Positions 1-8,687 of a stretch of DNA of 64,000 nucleotides are shown piece after piece. Within the stretch, counting starts at the first letter, position 1. Each line of letters begins with the position of its first letter. The notes beneath the pieces were generated by a model. The model was not told where the DNA came from. It saw nothing but the letters and a program-made list of their open reading frames with translations, and made no database searches. Origin of the DNA: Cyclobacteriaceae bacterium YHN15 (GTDB lineage: Bacteria > Bacteroidota > Bacteroidia > Cytophagales > Cyclobacteriaceae); NCBI GenBank assembly GCA_003797895.1, contig RKQB01000001.1, positions 62,001-126,000 on the forward strand. The letters run 5' to 3'. Both the position numbers and the translations under genes were made by a program.

Positions 1-1676
1 TGTTCATAAACCCACCGCAATTGGGCTGGTCCGGAATTTGCCAATTCAGGGTTTTGGGATTTAGCCTTCTCCAGTTCTTTTCGGATTTCCGGATTTTGAT
101 CCAAATAATCAGCAGCCAAATCCTCAAAAACATAAGCTGAATACCCTTCTTTTGCCTGGAGAATAGTGTCAAAGAAATTCCATGCAAAGAAACTGTCTTC
201 ACTTTCCGGTTCCAAAACTTCAACAATATAACGGTTGCTTTCCTGATCCATGGGTACCACAATATCGCCTGCCCTGAATTTTATAAGTGCTTGGGATTTT
301 TCAACTTTGATATTGTTGTGGAGGTAGTGCCCTTCAAAAGGCCTTTGAGCTGTCTGAAATTCCGATATGGAGTAAACACTTACGGTAAGCATAGTGTCTT
401 TATTTAATGTGTTCCAACTGACTCCATTTCTCTGGAGATTTTCAATTACTGTAAACCATCCCTGCGGAATGACATAGGCTTTGGGTTTTTCTATTGAAAT
501 CCCTTCTTTATATGTATCAAAAAATTTCACTTGCTTGGTGAAAGGCTTATTTCTGTCATAATATAGCCTGGGATGGCCTGAAATCCGGGATGGTTTTTGG
601 CCCGATTCGTAGCCTTTATATTCTATCCATTTGTACTCGTTTCGGTCCAAAGAATGGTTCAATGAAAAATAGTTTTTTTCTTTTTGAGCAAGGCGGTCTT
701 TTTTCGCCAGTGAAACTATTTTTTTTCCATCTTTTTCGATGACTTCCAGAAAAGAAAGGAATAACTGATAAGTGGACCAAACTCTTTGGTCATAAGGTTT
801 GAGCATATGGGTTTCGGGCATGAAACTCAAAGTGCTAAACAAGGCAGCATACCCGCTACTGTACCTTCCGCTATCTTTAAACTTTGCCCACCCATCTTCT
901 GGTTTTCCCCCCCAGGCATTCACATAAGGAACCATTTGGAAGTTCTTCTTTTTCATTTTGTCAAATAATATGGGATTAAGCTCATTCTCCAGGTAATCAC
1001 CTAACTCTCCACCAAGACGGTTGTGCTGGGTAGAAATCAAAGTCATCACATGTTGGTAATCCGCACCGTTGCTTACGTGGGTATCAATAAAAATCTGAGG
1101 TCTTAGCCAATTGAAAATCAATTGGAAAGAACGGGAATTTTTTGTGTCCGCCTTAATAAAATCCCTGTTCAGGTCAAAATTTCTAGCATTACCTCGAAAA
1201 CCGAATTCCTCTGGACCATTCTGATTTACCCTGCTGAAACTTCCACGGTTCAGGTGACCACCAATGTTGTAAACCGGAATTAGGGCAACAGCCAGATCAT
1301 CGGGAACCTCTATTTTTCCCAAAACCATATCTCTTAAAAATAGCATGGAAGCATCAATCCCATCGGGTTCCCCTGGGTGGATTCCGTTATTGATGAACAA
1401 TACCAATCGGTCATTATCATGCCACTTTTTTGGATCAAAATCTCCTTTTTTATCAAAAAGCACTACGTGAAGGGGTAGCCCAGCATCAGTCATACCCATC
1501 TCGCTGATTGCAACTTCCTCAAAGTCATTTGCAATCCTTTGAAAATAATTAATTACTTTCTCATAACTTGGTGTTTCCTTACCTCCCGTAACTTCAAATC
1601 GTGTTTCATACAGGTCTTGGGCCTCAAGTGAACCGCAAAGGATAAACGCAATGAATAATAGGTTCAAATTCTTCAT
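1..1676 (-). CDS. M14-family zinc carboxypeptidase, secreted, 3' end missing
   Basis: The reading frame starts at an ATG at 1676 and stays open to the left edge, so at least 558 residues are present and the C-terminus lies outside the window. An N-terminal signal peptide ends near LFIAFILCGSLEAQ. The M14 zinc site is visible: INNGIHPGEPDG carries the HxxE pair, NFDLNRDF the substrate-binding Arg, and IDTHVSNGADY the third zinc ligand. It is likely a periplasmic or exported zinc peptidase. Which peptide bond or side chain it cleaves cannot be told from sequence. The upstream gap is shared with the divergent ATPase gene. It is unrelated in detail to the second M14 protein in this window (10278-12857). 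The family call is firm; the substrate is unknown. Confidence 0.85.
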   Translation of the reverse strand, partial: MKNLNLLFIAFILCGSLEAQDLYETRFEVTGGKETPSYEKVINYFQRIANDFEEVAISEMGMTDAGLPLHVVLFDKKGDFDPKKWHDNDRLVLFINNGIHPGEPDGIDASMLFLRDMVLGKIEVPDDLAVALIPVYNIGGHLNRGSFSRVNQNGPEEFGFRGNARNFDLNRDFIKADTKNSRSFQLIFNWLRPQIFIDTHVSNGADYQHVMTLISTQHNRLGGELGDYLENELNPILFDKMKKKNFQMVPYVNAWGGKPEDGWAKFKDSGRYSSGYAALFSTLSFMPETHMLKPYDQRVWSTYQLFLSFLEVIEKDGKKIVSLAKKDRLAQKEKNYFSLNHSLDRNEYKWIEYKGYESGQKPSRISGHPRLYYDRNKPFTKQVKFFDTYKEGISIEKPKAYVIPQGWFTVIENLQRNGVSWNTLNKDTMLTVSVYSISEFQTAQRPFEGHYLHNNIKVEKSQALIKFRAGDIVVPMDQESNRYIVEVLEPESEDSFFAWNFFDTILQAKEGYSAYVFEDLAADYLDQNPEIRKELEKAKSQNPELANSGPAQLRWVYE

Positions 1677-1763
1677 GCCCAAATTTGGAAAAAATGTGCT
1701 GCAAATGCTAATGAGAGAAAGTTTGTTGGAATATTTTAAATGTGTAATAATTTTTTTCATATA

Positions 1764-1776
1764 TTACGTTACGTAA
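1764..1776. repeat. Inverted repeat TTACG-TTA-CGTAA
   Basis: A 5-bp perfect inverted repeat with a 3-bp spacer lies in the divergent gap between the M14 peptidase and the ATPase. It is followed by a second ACGT-containing inverted repeat, which suggests an operator. No regulator has been identified. Confidence 0.45.
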
Positions 1777-1778
1777 AA

Positions 1779-1798
1779 AACGTTATTATATTTACGTT
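1779..1798. repeat. Inverted repeat AACGT-N10-ACGTT
   Basis: This is the second ACGT-core inverted repeat in the same gap. It overlaps TATATTTA (1787-1794), a 7-of-8 match to the Bacteroidota -7 box TAnnTTTG oriented towards the ATPase gene. It could be an operator over that promoter, though AT-richness makes chance possible. Confidence 0.4.
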
Positions 1799-1840
1799 AT
1801 GTTTTTTATGTATTAATTTATCAAATTCTTCCTATGTATT

Positions 1841-2962
1841 ATGAAATCACTGGAAAACCCATTTATCCTGACCTCTTTTCACGGCAAAAAATATTTTTGT
1901 GACAGGGATAATGAATTGAAAACTCTGTTCAGTCATGTTGAAAATGATAGGAATGTGTTGTTATATGGATGGAGAGGTTTGGGAAAATCTACTTTAATCC
2001 AACGTTTTTTTGACAAATTGGAAAATAAAGGTCAATATGAAACGCTGTACATAGACTTGCTGCATTGCAGTTCTATAGAGGATGTGATCAAAATATTGGC
2101 CTCGGTTATTTTTGATAAATATGGGAGGGGTAAACCCGGCATTTCCTCTTCCATGAATAAACTGTTTTTCGTATTAGGCGCAAGTGTTCGCTTTGATCCT
2201 TATTCTGATATGCCTGATTTGCATCTGGGCCCAAGACAATCCGGAAGGGAAGAACAATCATTACATGCTATGGGTGATTTTCTTCAAGAAAGGAAGAAGA
2301 AAGTGATTATAGCATTCGATGAGTTTCAAGAAATTGATTTTTTTGAAGATAAGAATGTGGAATCTTTTTTCAGAAACTGGATGCAGAAATTCCCGGATCT
2401 CCGTTTTGTTTTTTGCGGGAATCACCCCGGGAAGATGCTGAGGATGTATGCAGAAAAAACCAGTCCTCTATACCAAAATGCCCAATTGATTCCCTTATTG
2501 CCCATTCAGTTAGAAACATATAGGGATTTTATACTGGATCATTTTGAATCTAAGGGGAAATCCATAGCAGAAGAAGTCATTAAAATGATATATACTTGGG
2601 CAAGGGGACAGACCTATCTTATTCAGTTGGTTTGCAATTATCTTTTCGCCCAATGCACTCAGGTAAGAGAACAGGATTTCCATAGGGTTCGTCAGGAAAT
2701 CCTTGAACAATATCTTCCTGTTTTTGCCAGTTTTCCGAAAATGCTGACAAAGGGCCAATGGAATTTACTCAAGGCAATAGCCAAAGAGGAACCTTTATTT
2801 AATCCCCTGTCGAGCGAGTTTTTAATAAAACATCAACTTGGTGCAGCAAGTACGGTATCCACTGCTCTGAAGTCACTACAAAAACAGGAACTTATTTTTG
2901 AGGAGGAAGGGGCATATTTTGTCCAGGAAGTATTGCTGTCCAGGTGGATGAAAAATATTTAG
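1841..2962 (+). CDS. Archaeal-type AAA ATPase (ATPase_2 family)
   Basis: The 373-residue protein opens with a P-loop NTPase domain. Walker A is GWRGLGKST near residues 43-51 and Walker B is VIIAFDEF near 155-162. A C-terminal helical region resembles the winged-helix tail of archaeal-type ATPases (PF01637, STAND-like). No membrane segment or signal peptide is seen, so it should be cytoplasmic. Genes of this family usually stand alone and their role is largely unknown; nucleotide-dependent switching is an inference from the family. It is monocistronic, with ACGT inverted repeats upstream and a strong hairpin directly after its stop. The ATG at 1841 starts the conserved NPF...F.R..E pattern typical of these proteins, which supports the start. 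Confidence 0.8.
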   Translation: MKSLENPFILTSFHGKKYFCDRDNELKTLFSHVENDRNVLLYGWRGLGKSTLIQRFFDKLENKGQYETLYIDLLHCSSIEDVIKILASVIFDKYGRGKPGISSSMNKLFFVLGASVRFDPYSDMPDLHLGPRQSGREEQSLHAMGDFLQERKKKVIIAFDEFQEIDFFEDKNVESFFRNWMQKFPDLRFVFCGNHPGKMLRMYAEKTSPLYQNAQLIPLLPIQLETYRDFILDHFESKGKSIAEEVIKMIYTWARGQTYLIQLVCNYLFAQCTQVREQDFHRVRQEILEQYLPVFASFPKMLTKGQWNLLKAIAKEEPLFNPLSSEFLIKHQLGAASTVSTALKSLQKQELIFEEEGAYFVQEVLLSRWMKNI

Positions 2963-2994
2963 AAAGGCTGTCTTTTATCTTGAAGACAGCCTTT
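2963..2994. terminator. Bidirectional terminator between convergent genes
   Basis: A perfect 12-bp stem (2963-2974 with 2983-2994) and 8-nt loop sit between the stop of the ATPase gene and the stop of the Gfo/Idh gene. The T-tract on each side is imperfect, so efficiency is uncertain. Confidence 0.75.
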
Positions 2995-2999
2995 AATCT

Positions 3000-4112
3000 T
3001 TATCTTAGGGTAAATTCGGGTAAAGGAATGATTTTGCCTCCTGCCATGGCAGATTCGTGTGCCAGAATTCCCACGCAGGTGATATTGGCAGATTGTTTTG
3101 CGTCCGGATAGGGTGCTCTCCCTTCATACAGTGCAGTTAAAAACTCATGGGCCAGATGAGGATGGGAGCCTCCATGACCAGCCCCTTGAATAAAGGACAA
3201 GTGTTGGTTGTCATCAGAATCATATACTCCGGCGGTGGTGAAAGAGGCTATTTCTTTTGGAAGTAAATGGGCAAAGTCAGGAACTTTCACTTTCGCAGGA
3301 ACTTCCCCAGTATGGATCACACTGTCCTCATGCTCTATCAATGTCCATTCAAAGGATTTTTTAGATCCATATACATCAAAACTCTCCCGGTACTGTCTGG
3401 CGGTATTGAACAATGAACGGGTCACTTCAGCAGACAGGTCTGAATCTTTAAGTTTGATATGGCAGGTTTCAATGGCAAAGGGAGATCCATATTTAGGAAT
3501 GAGGTTTTCATCAATCCTTCCAGAACCGAAGCAGGAAACATATTCGGCTTGGGCATTCGGTAAGGCCAAAACAGGTCCAACACAATGTGTGGCATAATGC
3601 ATTGGGGGCAGTCCTTCCCAGTATCCCGGCCAACCTGCCATATCCTGTTGATGGGAAGCACGGAGAAACTGAATTTTTCCCAGTTCCCCTTTTTCATACA
3701 TTTCTTTTACAAATAGGAATTCCCTTGAATAAATCACCGTCTCCATCATCATATACGTCAATCCTGTTTCCTGACAGGCTTCCACAATCTGACGGCATTC
3801 CTCTACTGTAGTGGCCATTGGAACAGTACAGGCTACATGTTTTCCCGCCCTCAAGGCTTTCAATGATTGTTCGGCATGTGCCTGAATGGGTGTATTGATA
3901 TGCACTGCATCTATATTAGGGTCTTTCAGTAATTCATCATAGTCGGTATATCTTACCTCTATACCAAAAGCATCTCCGATTTGATTCAGTTTTTCTTCAT
4001 TTCTTTGACAAATGGCATACATATTGGCCAAAGGATGTTTTTGGTAAATGGGAATAAACTCCGCGCCAAATCCCAGTCCTATAATTGCGATGTTGATTTT
4101 TTTCTGAGTCAT
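3000..4112 (-). CDS. Gfo/Idh/MocA-family oxidoreductase
   Basis: The 370-residue protein has an N-terminal Rossmann fold (IAIIGLGFGAEF, residues 8-19) and the C-terminal alpha/beta domain of the Gfo/Idh/MocA family. It is a cytoplasmic NAD(P)-dependent sugar or sugar-acid dehydrogenase candidate. The family usually carries EKP in its catalytic loop; here the matching segment is GKHVACTVPMA, so the expected lysine is a valine at residue 97. Either chemistry differs or another residue does the job. It is the last gene of a minus-strand cluster with the epimerase (30 nt upstream) and the ThuA/cupredoxin lipoprotein, which points to catabolism of an oxidised sugar. Substrate is not determined. 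Confidence 0.85.
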   Translation of the reverse strand: MTQKKINIAIIGLGFGAEFIPIYQKHPLANMYAICQRNEEKLNQIGDAFGIEVRYTDYDELLKDPNIDAVHINTPIQAHAEQSLKALRAGKHVACTVPMATTVEECRQIVEACQETGLTYMMMETVIYSREFLFVKEMYEKGELGKIQFLRASHQQDMAGWPGYWEGLPPMHYATHCVGPVLALPNAQAEYVSCFGSGRIDENLIPKYGSPFAIETCHIKLKDSDLSAEVTRSLFNTARQYRESFDVYGSKKSFEWTLIEHEDSVIHTGEVPAKVKVPDFAHLLPKEIASFTTAGVYDSDDNQHLSFIQGAGHGGSHPHLAHEFLTALYEGRAPYPDAKQSANITCVGILAHESAMAGGKIIPLPEFTLR

Positions 4113-4142
4113 GATATGCTGGTTATGGATTTAAATATTGAT

Positions 4143-5018
4143 TTAATGAGAAAAAGTTCTGCCTACTATCCAATCTTTCAGAAAAGCCAGTCCCTCTTGG
4201 GCAAAACCATCCTGACTTTTTGCCAAAGGCTTCCAAATGCAAACTGCACCCGCAAGTTCCTGAACATTGGGGGTAAAGCTTTCTATGGAAATGACACCAG
4301 AATAGTTGACCGCCTCAAGACCCCGTTTGAAAGAAGCCCAGTTCGTCTGCCCTGTACCCGGAATGCCCCTGTGGTTTTCAGAAACCTGAACATGAATCAG
4401 CTTGTCTCCCACATTTCTAAAGGCCTGTTCCAAATCCGGTTCCTCAATGCTTAAGTGAAATCCGTCCAAAAGGACTTTGGCCGCCGGATGGTTGATGTCG
4501 TGAATAAGTCTCATCAATTCTTCAGTGGTATTGATAAGATCTGTTTCAAAACGGTTAAGGGTTTCCAGGGCAATTTGCTGACCGGAAGATTCAGCCATTT
4601 GGCAGACCTTATGCAGATTGTTGACTGCCCTGTCCCATTCTATTTTTCTTTGTTCGTCTGAGACCAGCCGTGCCTTTCCGACAGCCGAATACATGGGGCC
4701 TGCGACAAAACCTGCTCCCAGATTTGCACTGATATCAAAACAGGACTGCAGGTAATCAAAACAGATGCGGTGGAAAGATGGATCATCATGTGTTAAATCT
4801 CTGGTGGTCCCAAAAGCGCCACAGATTACGGGCTTCAACCCATTATCATTCAAGGCTTTTTCTACCTCTTTGACCTCAATCAAGGAGGGGTCTTCGACTG
4901 GTATTTCTACCGCATCAAAACCCATCGCTTTGATTTTAGGGAATAATTCAATGGTTTTATGGTTAAAAGGAGAAGTCCAAAGCCAAGTACTTACTCCAAA
5001 ACTTACGTTCAAATACAT
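4143..5018 (-). CDS. Sugar 3-epimerase / TIM-barrel isomerase (tagatose 3-epimerase-like)
   Basis: This 291-residue AP-endonuclease-2-type TIM barrel has no signal peptide. The metal-site motifs of D-tagatose/D-psicose 3-epimerases are present in order: ALETLNRFE (first Glu), VLLDGFHLSIEE (Asp and His), HVQVSENHRGIPGTG (His and substrate loop) and SIESF (last Glu). It is expected to bind a divalent metal and interconvert C3 epimers of a ketose or keto-sugar in the cytoplasm. It begins 10 nt after the stop of the large ThuA lipoprotein gene and is followed by the Gfo/Idh gene, so it is probably co-transcribed. Function as an epimerase is well supported at family level; the sugar is unknown. 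Confidence 0.85.
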   Translation of the reverse strand: MYLNVSFGVSTWLWTSPFNHKTIELFPKIKAMGFDAVEIPVEDPSLIEVKEVEKALNDNGLKPVICGAFGTTRDLTHDDPSFHRICFDYLQSCFDISANLGAGFVAGPMYSAVGKARLVSDEQRKIEWDRAVNNLHKVCQMAESSGQQIALETLNRFETDLINTTEELMRLIHDINHPAAKVLLDGFHLSIEEPDLEQAFRNVGDKLIHVQVSENHRGIPGTGQTNWASFKRGLEAVNYSGVISIESFTPNVQELAGAVCIWKPLAKSQDGFAQEGLAFLKDWIVGRTFSH

Positions 5019-5028
5019 GTTTTCTTAA

Positions 5029-8000
5029 TTATTCCACAATCATTTTTCCATTCATGATCCTCCAATGCCCTGGAACGGTACATACAAATGGGTATTCACC
5101 AGGTTGACTTGGAGCAATAAACATCAAGGTCTCTACATTGTCCGGGTCTACCAATTTTGATGCTATGATGATTTCTGGAATTTCAGGGATATAATTCTTC
5201 TCTATTCCTTTTGGGTCTCTAGCCATTTCATCTGCTGCTTTTCCTACTTTTTCCAAAGAACCCGCCTGTGCGATCAAAATATTGTGCTGCATGAAATCCT
5301 TGTTTTCAAAATCTATGATCACAGGTTGGCCTGCTTTCACTTTAAAGCTGGCAATATCATATTTCATTTCATGTGGGATCACTCCGATTTTTACTACTAT
5401 CGCATTCTCCCGTGAGATACTGGATGGGCCGGATTCTGCAGTCTTGGCCATGAGTGCATTCAGGTTAAATTCAGGATTCTTATAACTTATGTAGCTGGAT
5501 CTGCCCATTCTTCCTCTCAGCCAGGACCAGCCTTCATAATCACCCACCTGATTTTCACCTCCCATATCATTTCCTACCCGAACATTGGCAGGAGTAACAT
5601 TTTCTTTGAATAGGCCTGGGGTTTTTACCTTAGCTATTTGCTTGTTATCAACATAGAGCTGCATTTCCCCATCTTCGAGCAGGTTAGCATAAACGGTGAA
5701 AAGGGTATTGGGCAAGCCGCCTTTTGGTGTCGTGATTTTATAGGTTTTACCTTCCTGTTTGACCACCCAGTTAAGTATGTCTTCTTTTACAAACATCACA
5801 TAGCCGTTCTGTTTGTTGCCTTGCGCCACAATAACACCTTCAATACCATCATTGCCTTTGGCCAACTCTGCTCGTATATGGATTTCTTTTCCTTTTACAT
5901 CCGGAGGGAAAGCAATAGGTGCTCTTCTATCCAAATTGTATTCTTCCTCTACCAGGCTTTTGGCAATCCTATCAGGTAAGGTATATAAAGAATCATCCTT
6001 TTCTCCCGGTAATAGGGAGGCTAGATTGGATTCAAAATAATTCGGATGATTCAATACTCCCGCGAAAATAACCTGTGCCAAATAGGGATCCTTACCATTG
6101 GACTCATCCAAACTGGACTGGTAGAGGAAATTACCGATGTCATTGGATTTTGGCATCTGAGCAATAGCCTGAAATGCGGACTTTCTAACATTCAAATCGG
6201 CATCCTGATGTAGCTTTGCTGCAATAATTGCCTGATAGGTATCTGCTGTTTTGGGAAGTACTTCAATGGCATTTCTTCTGACTCCGGCAGATGGGTGATT
6301 CAAAGCTCTGGTAACAATTTGTAAATTGTTCTTATCGGATCCGTCCAAAACCCCCAAACCATGCAGGGTCCAAAGTGCATGTATAGCAGCTGTATTCAAA
6401 CCCAATTCATCTGTTTTTCTGTTATCAATCAGTTTGTAGAGGTCCTTGATGATACTTGTATTCTTGTTTTCAACAATTAACCTTTGTGCTGTTAACCGCC
6501 AAAACATATTGTCTGAATTCAGGCCGGCAATCAGATCTTTGTTTTTGGTAGGATCAATGGACATGGTTTTGTAATCGTCATTGCCTTTGTATACCAACCT
6601 ATAAATCCTTCCGTGTTTGGCATCCCGCATGGGGTTGATGTAAGCATTTCCTGCCCCGTTTTCAAAACCTCTTGGGGTAGGGTTGTGCTGAATAATAAAG
6701 TTGTACCAATCTGCGACCCATAATGCACCGTCAGGCCCCACCTCAGCATGTACAGGTGAGAACCACTCGTCTGAGCTGGCCAGAATATTAAAGCCGTTTT
6801 TTTCTTTGAATCCAGAGCCCTCTTTTTCAATAATGGCATTGTGCAAAACGCGCCCCGTTGGTTCTGCTACAAATGCAATGCGGTTCCAATAGTTTTTGGG
6901 GAAGTTTCGCGCTGTATAGAAATTGTGACCAGCGGCTGCCGTATACCCTCCATGGTAGTCCACCTGTCTCAAAGCAGGAGTAAGGTGGGGCATATCATAA
7001 TGGCTGTCTATGCCAAATACGGTATTGTTCATGCCACCACTAATGGGCCTTCTGACAAATTCATTGCTCATGGCCAAATAAGCACTGTGCTGACCATTTG
7101 CTGTGGAAATAAACACATTGAAATCTTCAGAAAAGCCTAAACCCCAGGTATTGTTGCTGGTGGATCCCAAATATTCGAATTCAGAGGCATCGGGTGTGAA
7201 ACGGTATACTCCTTGAGAAAAGGTGAATTGTTTGCCACCAACTTCTCCATTAAATCCTGAATAGCCCAAAACACCCCAAATTTTGTTATCAAAACCGTAT
7301 TTAAGATTCGAAGGGCCAGCATGGGTATCGCTTTTACCCCAACCAGTGATAATTACTTCTCTCACATCTGCTTTGCCATCTCCATTGGTGTCTTTTAAGA
7401 ACACAAAATCCGGGGCCATGGAAATCAATATACCCCCATTCATTGCCACCATGCTGGTCGGAATATTCAATCCTTCTGCAAAAACCGTTACTTTATCCGC
7501 TTTGCCATCTCCGTTGGTATCCTCCAGTATTTTGATGCGGTCATTCCCCCCTTCTTGTCTTACTTCATTGGGATAATCTTCTGTTTCTATCACATAAAGT
7601 CTTCCTTTTTCATCCCAGCACATGGCCATAGGATTCACAATGTCCGGCTCTGAAGCAAATAATTGTAATTCAAATCCAACAGGAACCTGTACCAGTTTCA
7701 TGGATTCTTCCGGGCTCAAGGGGAACTGGTATTTTGGAGGTGGAACCCTGTTTTCATAATTTGGGATTACCGCCTCTTCAAATTTAGGTTGAGGGATTTC
7801 AAAAGAAGCTACCTGACCGGCCACTTTTTCTCCAATGGCCCATAATACTCCATTTGCCACTAAAGTATGAAATTCAGGTTTGGACCAAGTCCTTTCATCA
7901 TGTCCATATGCGGTGTAAAATACACGGCCTTCTCCCTGGTTTCTAATCCAGGTCCAAGGTTCTCTATGACCGTTTTCTTCCCTTTCCATCAAAACAGTCA

Positions 8001-8535
8001 TGTCAGGATTGATCATATGATGTAAATAGGTTTCGTCCCAGGTTTCAAAAACCTGTACACCTTGCATGATAGGATGCTCGGAAGCGATTATGTCTACTGT
8101 AAATTCTCCGGTTCCATGAGATTTAAATTGACCTCCCACAGCGGAAACATACCAATCTGAATTTCTGAAGCAGTAGGAGGCGGAATGCAGGGGAATAAAT
8201 CCCTTACCGCTTTCTACATATTTTTTCAGGGCGGCTTCCTGAGCAGGAGTGATTTCGTCATGGTTAGCATAGATCATGATTCCATCGTACATGTTCAGGT
8301 TTCCCTCATTCAAATCATTGGGATCTGAAGTATAGGTAAGATTGATTCCTTTTGGAAATAATGCCCTCGCCAGGATAGGCATAAGTTTCTCCGAATCATG
8401 ATGCTTACTGTCATGCCCCAGGAAAAGAATTTCTGCCCTTCTGGGTCCATCATGCAAAGGATTGAAGCTGCTTTTGCCTTTGCAGGAGATCAGTAATGCC
8501 AGGATAATGTAAGTGAAAATCCGACTTATTTTCAT
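5029..8535 (-). CDS. Multidomain lipoprotein: ThuA, sugar-dehydrogenase propeller, HEAT, LamG-like, cupredoxin
   Basis: The 1168-residue protein has a lipoprotein signal (IILALLISCKG, lipobox Cys near residue 18). In order I see a ThuA domain (about 32-245), a six-bladed propeller of the PVC-type/sorbosone-dehydrogenase kind (about 285-640, with DTNGDGKAD calcium-like loops), alpha-helical HEAT-type repeats (about 660-840), a LamG/arylsulfatase-like beta domain (about 880-1020) and a C-terminal type-1 copper domain. The copper ligands are readable: the first His in FMQHNILI, then Cys1152, His1157 and Met1161 in FVCTVPGHWRIMNGK. No CxxCH heme motif occurs, unlike many relatives that end in cytochrome c. 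The protein probably oxidises or cleaves a carbohydrate outside the inner membrane and passes electrons to its own copper site; that is inference. It is the first gene of the cluster and faces the AraC regulator. Confidence 0.85.
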   Translation of the reverse strand: MKISRIFTYIILALLISCKGKSSFNPLHDGPRRAEILFLGHDSKHHDSEKLMPILARALFPKGINLTYTSDPNDLNEGNLNMYDGIMIYANHDEITPAQEAALKKYVESGKGFIPLHSASYCFRNSDWYVSAVGGQFKSHGTGEFTVDIIASEHPIMQGVQVFETWDETYLHHMINPDMTVLMEREENGHREPWTWIRNQGEGRVFYTAYGHDERTWSKPEFHTLVANGVLWAIGEKVAGQVASFEIPQPKFEEAVIPNYENRVPPPKYQFPLSPEESMKLVQVPVGFELQLFASEPDIVNPMAMCWDEKGRLYVIETEDYPNEVRQEGGNDRIKILEDTNGDGKADKVTVFAEGLNIPTSMVAMNGGILISMAPDFVFLKDTNGDGKADVREVIITGWGKSDTHAGPSNLKYGFDNKIWGVLGYSGFNGEVGGKQFTFSQGVYRFTPDASEFEYLGSTSNNTWGLGFSEDFNVFISTANGQHSAYLAMSNEFVRRPISGGMNNTVFGIDSHYDMPHLTPALRQVDYHGGYTAAAGHNFYTARNFPKNYWNRIAFVAEPTGRVLHNAIIEKEGSGFKEKNGFNILASSDEWFSPVHAEVGPDGALWVADWYNFIIQHNPTPRGFENGAGNAYINPMRDAKHGRIYRLVYKGNDDYKTMSIDPTKNKDLIAGLNSDNMFWRLTAQRLIVENKNTSIIKDLYKLIDNRKTDELGLNTAAIHALWTLHGLGVLDGSDKNNLQIVTRALNHPSAGVRRNAIEVLPKTADTYQAIIAAKLHQDADLNVRKSAFQAIAQMPKSNDIGNFLYQSSLDESNGKDPYLAQVIFAGVLNHPNYFESNLASLLPGEKDDSLYTLPDRIAKSLVEEEYNLDRRAPIAFPPDVKGKEIHIRAELAKGNDGIEGVIVAQGNKQNGYVMFVKEDILNWVVKQEGKTYKITTPKGGLPNTLFTVYANLLEDGEMQLYVDNKQIAKVKTPGLFKENVTPANVRVGNDMGGENQVGDYEGWSWLRGRMGRSSYISYKNPEFNLNALMAKTAESGPSSISRENAIVVKIGVIPHEMKYDIASFKVKAGQPVIIDFENKDFMQHNILIAQAGSLEKVGKAADEMARDPKGIEKNYIPEIPEIIIASKLVDPDNVETLMFIAPSQPGEYPFVCTVPGHWRIMNGKMIVE

Positions 8536-8687
8536 GAAGCTTGTATTTTGGGTATTGTTCAGTTTTTTTTGGAAATTAAATATTGGAAAAATTGATTTCT
8601 GCTTCTCACTGTTTTTTGCCGAATAATGACTGTTTATTGCTCAAATTAATTAATTTGGGAAGTAAATTCAGCATTATTAAGGAAGTT

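Noticed and set aside
8583..8687. Longer N-terminus for the AraC regulator at 8583
   Set aside because: The 35 extra residues look random and the ATG at 8688 has AAGGAAG upstream and begins family-like sequence.
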